Shown piece after piece: positions 6,393 through 7,248 of a stretch of DNA of 7,248 nucleotides; position 1 is the stretch's first letter, and each line of letters starts with the position of its first letter. The stretch is from Streptococcus sp. UBA6071. GTDB taxonomy: Bacteria; Bacillota; Bacilli; Lactobacillales; Streptococcaceae. A model generated the notes under the pieces. It was given only the letters and a program-made list of their open reading frames with translations, searched no databases and was not told where the DNA came from. The DNA lies in the NCBI GenBank assembly GCA_002436115.1, contig DIXV01000133.1, positions 2,711 to 9,958 on the forward strand. The letters run 5' to 3'. Made by a program: the position numbers and the translations under genes.

Positions 6393-7248
6393 CTAAATGA
6401 AGACTTTCCTTGGTTTATGGAAGGTTTCATCTCTTCTTTCTAAAATCGCTAATAAGTTCCCATCATAAAAGGCAGCCAGACGGTCTTCCTTACAGTTTAG
6501 AGACAGAAATTGGCCGTAAACAATTGCCTGTTTCATCTCTTCTGCCACATCAAGCCTTGGTAATTGTTTTATGGCTGTTTCTATGGGGAGGATAAAAGAA
6601 AAATCCCCTTCTTCCACCATAGACGCAATCTCTGACAAGGAAAGGCTTTCCTGAAAGGTTAGACCAGCTGCGGCTGTGCGTTTTAATGTAGCCAGATGAC
6701 TAGCGACACCGAGCTTAGCTCCCAAATCAACTGCCAAAGTGCGGACATAGGTCCCTTTACTACACGTAACACGAAAGCTGAAACGTGCCAAATCTCCAGT
6801 AAATTCTAAAGGACCAGTACGGATAAAGTTATGGATAGTTACCTGACGCTCAGGGCGTTCCACCTCTTCACCAGCACGTGCATAATCATAGAGCTTTCGG
6901 CCATTAACTTTAACAGCAGAATACAGGGGAGGGATTTGTTTTATTTGACCTAAAAAGCCAAGCATTACCTGATCAATAAGGCCTTCTGTTAGATGCTCTG
7001 GCAAGGAGCTTCTCTCAACTACTTGGCCACTTGCATCTTCGGTCGTTGTTGAAAAACCAAGAACCACCTCTCCCTCATATTCCTTTGCGCTTTCCTGCAT
7101 ATATTCAATTAGTCTAGTTGCTTTTCCAAGGGCAATAGGGAGAACACCTGTCACATCAGGGTCAAGTGTTCCACCATGACCGACTTTCTTCTCTTTTAAA
7201 ATCTTACGGATTTTAAAAACAGCATCATGGCTTGTCATGCCAGCTTCT
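6393..7248 (-). CDS. truB: tRNA pseudouridine(55) synthase TruB (5' end cut by window edge)
   Basis: TruB converts uridine 55 in the T loop of tRNAs to pseudouridine and also acts as a tRNA folding chaperone. The reading frame stays open to the right edge, with the residues EAG visible before Met at 7238. Relatives start with about a dozen residues like MxGxxxLxKxxGMTSHD, so the Met at 7238 is internal and the true start lies just outside the window. From that Met, 281 residues remain. The catalytic motif [13 protein letters not shown] is at 22-34 in that numbering, with the nucleophile Asp26. KYxG-type and [19 protein letters not shown] segments, and the [14 protein letters not shown] motif in the middle, are also family hallmarks. 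The C-terminal part (about 215-281) fits the small PUA-like domain that grips the tRNA. The gene ends 21 nt before ribF. Confidence 0.96.
   Translation of the reverse strand, partial: EAGMTSHDAVFKIRKILKEKKVGHGGTLDPDVTGVLPIALGKATRLIEYMQESAKEYEGEVVLGFSTTTEDASGQVVERSSLPEHLTEGLIDQVMLGFLGQIKQIPPLYSAVKVNGRKLYDYARAGEEVERPERQVTIHNFIRTGPLEFTGDLARFSFRVTCSKGTYVRTLAVDLGAKLGVASHLATLKRTAAAGLTFQESLSLSEIASMVEEGDFSFILPIETAIKQLPRLDVAEEMKQAIVYGQFLSLNCKEDRLAAFYDGNLLAILERRDETFHKPRKVFI

Noticed and set aside
6410..6595. Plus-strand open frame of 61 codons opposite truB
   Set aside because: It is antisense to a conserved gene, with no recognised domain.
7236..7238. Met codon at 7238 as the true start of truB
   Set aside because: The frame stays open upstream with EAG, matching the conserved residues just before MTSHD in relatives, so the gene begins outside the window.
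1..7248. Search for a defence system, mobile element, CRISPR array or other new system
   Set aside because: All DNA except short gaps is occupied by nine conserved housekeeping, stress and transport genes on one strand. I saw no transposase, integrase, direct-repeat array, tRNA-flanked island or composition break.

Overview
The window looks like an ordinary, compact stretch of chromosome from a low-GC Gram-positive coccus, most likely a Streptococcus and probably near the pyogenic group. The SpxA1-type regulator, the UPF0223 protein, the lipoprotein PstS and the order truB-ribF-spxA1-UPF0223-IMPase-rsmF-pstSCA all match what I remember of streptococcal genomes. This assignment rests on protein sequence and gene order read by eye, and I cannot name the species.

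Every gene is on the minus strand, so transcription runs from high to low coordinates. In that direction the window starts inside truB (tRNA pseudouridine-55 synthase, 5' end cut by the window edge) and continues with ribF (FMN/FAD synthesis), 21 nt downstream. A new promoter with a consensus -10 lies just after the ribF stop. It serves spxA1, a UPF0223 gene, an inositol-monophosphatase-family gene and an RsmF-like rRNA m5C methyltransferase gene. These four genes abut or overlap at each junction and almost certainly form one operon. The next gap, 114 bp, carries a good extended -10 promoter with two inverted repeats and begins the phosphate-uptake operon pstS-pstC-pstA. pstA is cut by the left edge, and pstB and phoU genes would be expected beyond it.

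Three functional blocks are visible: RNA and cofactor housekeeping (truB, ribF), a stress-regulator operon (spxA1 and three partners), and high-affinity phosphate import (PstS captures phosphate, PstC and PstA form the membrane channel). All complete genes keep the family motifs I checked, and none is broken.

I found no mobile element, CRISPR array, tRNA, rRNA or cargo island, and no convincing previously undescribed system. The observations most worth a second look are the two inverted repeats at the pst promoter, the non-ATG or overlapping gene starts in the spxA1 operon, and the lack of a clear terminator between rsmF and pstS.
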